In this document: positions 13,062 through 15,439 of the stretch, piece after piece | Position numbering within the stretch: position 1 is the first letter of the stretch | Layout of the letters: each line of letters starts with the position of its first letter | Assembly: GCA_035318785.1 (NCBI GenBank) | Contig: DATHDZ010000170.1 | Location: 1 to 15,439 of the forward strand | DNA length: 15,439 bases | Direction: 5' to 3' | From: CAIYRG01 sp035318785 | Lineage (GTDB): Bacteria > Pseudomonadota > Alphaproteobacteria > Micropepsales > Micropepsaceae | Made by a program: the position numbers and the translations under genes | The notes under the pieces: model-generated | What the model was told of the DNA's origin: nothing | Seen by the model: only the letters and a program-made list of their open reading frames with translations | Database searches by the model: none

Positions 13062-14017
13062 TGTTGGCGTTCGCGGCGCTTATTTCGGCCTGTGCGCCGC
13101 GCCTGGCGGTCGAGGGTCCTGAGATGCGCATGCCGGCCATCGAGCGAGGCGAGGGGACGGACTCAACGGAGCGCTACGTCACGCGCGACGGTCTGCGCCT
13201 GGGTCTGAAACATTGGGACGCACCCACGCCCTTTGCCGCGGTCGTCGCGCTGCACGGTATGAGCGATTACTCCAACGCCTTCGCGATACCGGCGCCCTGG
13301 TGGGCCGAGCACGGCATTACCACCTACGCCTATGACCAACGCGGTTTCGGCCGCTCACCGCAGCTCGGCATCTGGCCAGGCAACAATGTGCTGCGCCGCG
13401 ACCTCGCCGATTTTGTCGACGTCGTGAGGGCCCGCCATCCCGGGCTGCCGGTCTATGTGCTGGGCGAAAGCATGGGCGGTGCCGTGGCGATGACGGCGTT
13501 CGCATCGGACGAGCCGCCCAAGGCCGACGGCGTGATCCTCGTCGCCCCCGCGGTTTGGAGCCGCAAGACCATGCCGCTCTCCTACCGCGTCGCATTGTGG
13601 GCGACGTCACGCAGCTTTCGCTGGTGGTCGCTGTCGGGATCGGGACTCAAGATCATGCCGAGTGACAACATCCCGATGCTGATTGCGATTGGTCGCGACC
13701 CGTTGTTCCAGAAGCGAGCGCGGGCCGACGCCATCTACGGCTTGGTCTCGCTGATGGACGAAGCCTATGAGTCGCCTGCGCGGCTGAACAAATTGCCGAC
13801 GATGCTGGCCTATGGCGGAAACGATCAGATCATACCGAAGCGCCCGACCGACGAAGTGGTGGCCAAACTTGGCTCAAACGTGACCGTCAAACGCTATCCT
13901 CAAGGATATCACATGCTGCTGCGCGACCTCGATGGCGGCACGCGCTGGGCGGACATCGCCCTTTGGATCGGAGCGCAAGCACAAAAGCGGATGGGCCCGG
14001 CGATGGCATCGCGCTGA
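13061..14017 (+). CDS. Lipoprotein-like alpha/beta hydrolase (monoacylglycerol lipase type)
   Basis: A 318-residue serine hydrolase of the alpha/beta fold. The catalytic triad is visible: Ser137 in GESMGG, Asp255 in GGNDQIIP and His284 in GYHMLL. The oxyanion segment is HGMSDYSNAF at 65-74 and DQRGFGRS at 92-99. The sequence between resembles bacterial monoacylglycerol lipase or lysophospholipase proteins (Hydrolase_4), so lipid esters are the likely substrates. The first residues form a hydrophobic stretch ending in ISAC with Cys11, a lipobox, which suggests a lipid-anchored envelope protein. The usual positive charge before the hydrophobic core is missing from this start; an Arg lies three codons upstream, but no start codon there is good. 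The ATG overlaps the stop of the glycosylase gene by one base. Confidence 0.87.
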   Translation: MLAFAALISACAPRLAVEGPEMRMPAIERGEGTDSTERYVTRDGLRLGLKHWDAPTPFAAVVALHGMSDYSNAFAIPAPWWAEHGITTYAYDQRGFGRSPQLGIWPGNNVLRRDLADFVDVVRARHPGLPVYVLGESMGGAVAMTAFASDEPPKADGVILVAPAVWSRKTMPLSYRVALWATSRSFRWWSLSGSGLKIMPSDNIPMLIAIGRDPLFQKRARADAIYGLVSLMDEAYESPARLNKLPTMLAYGGNDQIIPKRPTDEVVAKLGSNVTVKRYPQGYHMLLRDLDGGTRWADIALWIGAQAQKRMGPAMASR

Positions 14018-14067
14018 TAGCGCGCCCTGCCGTTTGAGGATAGAACGGCCGAATCGGGGAGGCGACC

Positions 14068-15204
14068 ATGTCGAAGAAAATCGCATCCGTTGCATGTGCA
14101 GCGCTGCTTGCATTAGCGACGGCGCCGGCTTTGCCGGCTGAAGGTCCCGCCCTCGAAATCGCCACCCAGGGCTATATTTTCGCGGGCGGAAAATATGTCG
14201 ATGGCCCCGACGGCAAATACATGTCGGGCCAAGCCTATGTGGAGTACCAGATCCCCAAGAATCGCACTCACCCCTTTCCCATCGTGATGATCGAGGGTGG
14301 CGGCCAGAGCGGCTCGAACTTCACCGGCACGCCGGACGGACGCGAGGGCTGGGCGCAATATTTCCTGAAGCGCGGCTATGCAGTTTATGTCGTGGATCAG
14401 CCGGGGCGGGGACGCTCCGCATTGCGGCCCGACTATGGCGACACGGTCCAGCGGCCCACGAGCTGGGTGCAGCAGCAATTCACCGCGCCCGAGCGCTCGA
14501 AACTATGGCCGCAGGCGAGATTGCACACCCAATGGCCCGGGACCGGAATGGCGGGCGATCCCGTCTTCGATCAATTCTATGCCCAGCAATTGCAGGCGAT
14601 CGCGAGTTTCCCCAAACAGCAGGAATTGAATCGCGATGCCGGTGCCGCGCTGCTGGATCAAATCGGTCCCGCTATTCTGCTGACCCATTCGCAATCGGGC
14701 GCCTTCGGCTGGCCCATTGCCGATGCGCGCCCGAAGCTCGTGAAGGCGATCGTTGCGATCGAGCCTTCCGGTCCGCCGGTCCATGACGGGGTGTTCAAAG
14801 GGGCGCCCGATTATTTCGACAACGGGCCGCTGTCCAAACCTTGGGGCATCGCCGCTGTGCCGCTTGCCTATGGCGGCGTGACCAACGCATCGCAGCTCGC
14901 CTTTGCCGAGCAGGAGAAAGCGGATTCGCCCGATCTGATGAAATGCTGGCGTCAGAAGGAACCCGCACGGCCATTGACGAATTTGCACGACATTCCGGTC
15001 GTCATCATTTCGTCCGAGGCGTCCTATCACGCGTCCTACGATCACTGCACCGCGCAATATCTGGCGCAGGCAGGCGTCAAGAACAGCTTCATCCGTTTGG
15101 CCGACCGCGGCATTCGCGGCAATGGCCATATGATGATGCTGGAGAAAAACAATCTTCAGATCGCCGCTGTGATCGAAGATTGGCTCGGCAGCACTCTGCA
15201 TTGA
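14068..15204 (+). CDS. Secreted esterase, esterase-713-like alpha/beta hydrolase
   Basis: A 378-residue protein with a signal peptide (MSKKIASVACAALLALATAPALPA, in two parts, cleavage after about residue 24), so it should act in the periplasm or outside. The nucleophile elbow is THSQSG with Ser208, the acid is Glu232 in AIEPSG, and the base is His354 in GNGHMM. Ser-Glu-His rather than Ser-Asp-His, together with TPDGREGWAQYFLKRGY and DQPGRGRS, matches the esterase first described from Alcaligenes (esterase 713). Natural substrates of that family are not known to me. GGGGAGG at 14056-14062 lies five bases before the ATG, a strong ribosome site. The gene follows the lipoprotein hydrolase by 50 bp and precedes the PAP2-like gene by 8 bp, suggesting an operon. 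Confidence 0.88.
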   Translation: MSKKIASVACAALLALATAPALPAEGPALEIATQGYIFAGGKYVDGPDGKYMSGQAYVEYQIPKNRTHPFPIVMIEGGGQSGSNFTGTPDGREGWAQYFLKRGYAVYVVDQPGRGRSALRPDYGDTVQRPTSWVQQQFTAPERSKLWPQARLHTQWPGTGMAGDPVFDQFYAQQLQAIASFPKQQELNRDAGAALLDQIGPAILLTHSQSGAFGWPIADARPKLVKAIVAIEPSGPPVHDGVFKGAPDYFDNGPLSKPWGIAAVPLAYGGVTNASQLAFAEQEKADSPDLMKCWRQKEPARPLTNLHDIPVVIISSEASYHASYDHCTAQYLAQAGVKNSFIRLADRGIRGNGHMMMLEKNNLQIAAVIEDWLGSTLH

Positions 15205-15212
15205 AGGATTTC

Positions 15213-15439
15213 ATGCGCCATCATCATCTGGGTTATGTCGCCGCGTGTGGCGTGGCGTTTGTCGCGGGCTCCACTCCCGCTTTCGCCAGCGACGGGGTCA
15301 AAACCGCGGGAGAGATTCTGCGAATCGCTCTTCCGGTCGCGGCCGGCGGGCTCTCGCTCTACAAAAAGGATTATGACGGCGTACTGCAATTTACCGTCTC
15401 GGAAGTGATCGCCGAGGGCACGTCATTGGTGCTGCAGCA
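15213..15439 (+). CDS. Exported PAP2-type phosphatase, N-terminal part; 3' end outside window
   Basis: Only 75 codons are in the window. The protein starts MRHHHLGYVAACGV and has a signal peptide with probable cleavage after AFA at about residue 26. The next part, ALPVAAGGLSLYKKDYDG followed by VLQFTVSEVIAEGTSL, matches the opening of exported PAP2-superfamily (acid phosphatase-like) proteins. The catalytic motifs KX6RP, PSGH and SRX5HX3D lie beyond the window, so activity cannot be judged. AAGGAT at 15204-15209 gives a ribosome site about four bases before the ATG at 15213. It starts 8 bp after the esterase stop and is likely cotranscribed. Confidence 0.7.
   Translation, partial: MRHHHLGYVAACGVAFVAGSTPAFASDGVKTAGEILRIALPVAAGGLSLYKKDYDGVLQFTVSEVIAEGTSLVLQ

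Overview
The window looks like ordinary chromosome from an alphaproteobacterium, probably in or near the Rhizobiales/Hyphomicrobiales. The evidence is high GC content, a GroEL with a Gly/Met-rich tail, a DUF1491 protein, an iron-type superoxide dismutase, a FadA/FadB-type beta-oxidation pair, and small lipoproteins typical of that class. The genus cannot be fixed from the sequence alone. No insertion sequence, phage gene or CRISPR array was seen.

Layout. At 1-1200 is the 3' part of groEL with a strong UUCG-loop terminator. At 1240-1881 are a 65-residue unknown protein and tRNA-Gln(UUG) on the minus strand, facing away from tRNA-Pro(CGG) on the plus strand. Each tRNA has a sigma-70-like promoter with the same -35 hexamer and a 17-bp spacer. 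At 1911-4237 on the plus strand are a LysE-family exporter, a LACTB2-like metallo-beta-lactamase-fold hydrolase and superoxide dismutase. A decayed AHSA1/SRPBCC-like fragment lies on the minus strand just after it. At 4482-8279 a small zinc-binding membrane protein precedes a thiolase and a multifunctional enoyl-CoA hydratase/3-hydroxyacyl-CoA dehydrogenase, which together form a fatty-acid beta-oxidation operon. A convergent gap of about 520 bp (8280-8801) has no credible gene but several short repeats. At 8802-10422 on the minus strand are a small lipoprotein and a CPA1-type Na+/H+ antiporter.

At 10454-10565, between the antiporter and the divergent DUF1491 gene, the minus strand can form two hairpins ending in a U-run. 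Both loops, and the segment just before the first hairpin, are C/U-rich anti-Shine-Dalgarno sequences. This is the best candidate for an unannotated element: a small regulatory RNA resembling the alphaproteobacterial anti-SD sRNAs (alpha-r14/cuckoo/CcsR type), or else a terminator-bearing leader of the antiporter mRNA.

From 10762 to the end, on the plus strand, are DUF1491, a concentrative nucleoside transporter, a family 4/5-like uracil-DNA glycosylase with four candidate Fe-S cysteines, a lipoprotein alpha/beta hydrolase overlapping it by one base, a secreted esterase of the esterase-713 type, and the start of an exported PAP2-type phosphatase. Three consecutive exported hydrolases suggest a periplasmic or cell-surface salvage role, but no shared substrate can be read from the sequence.
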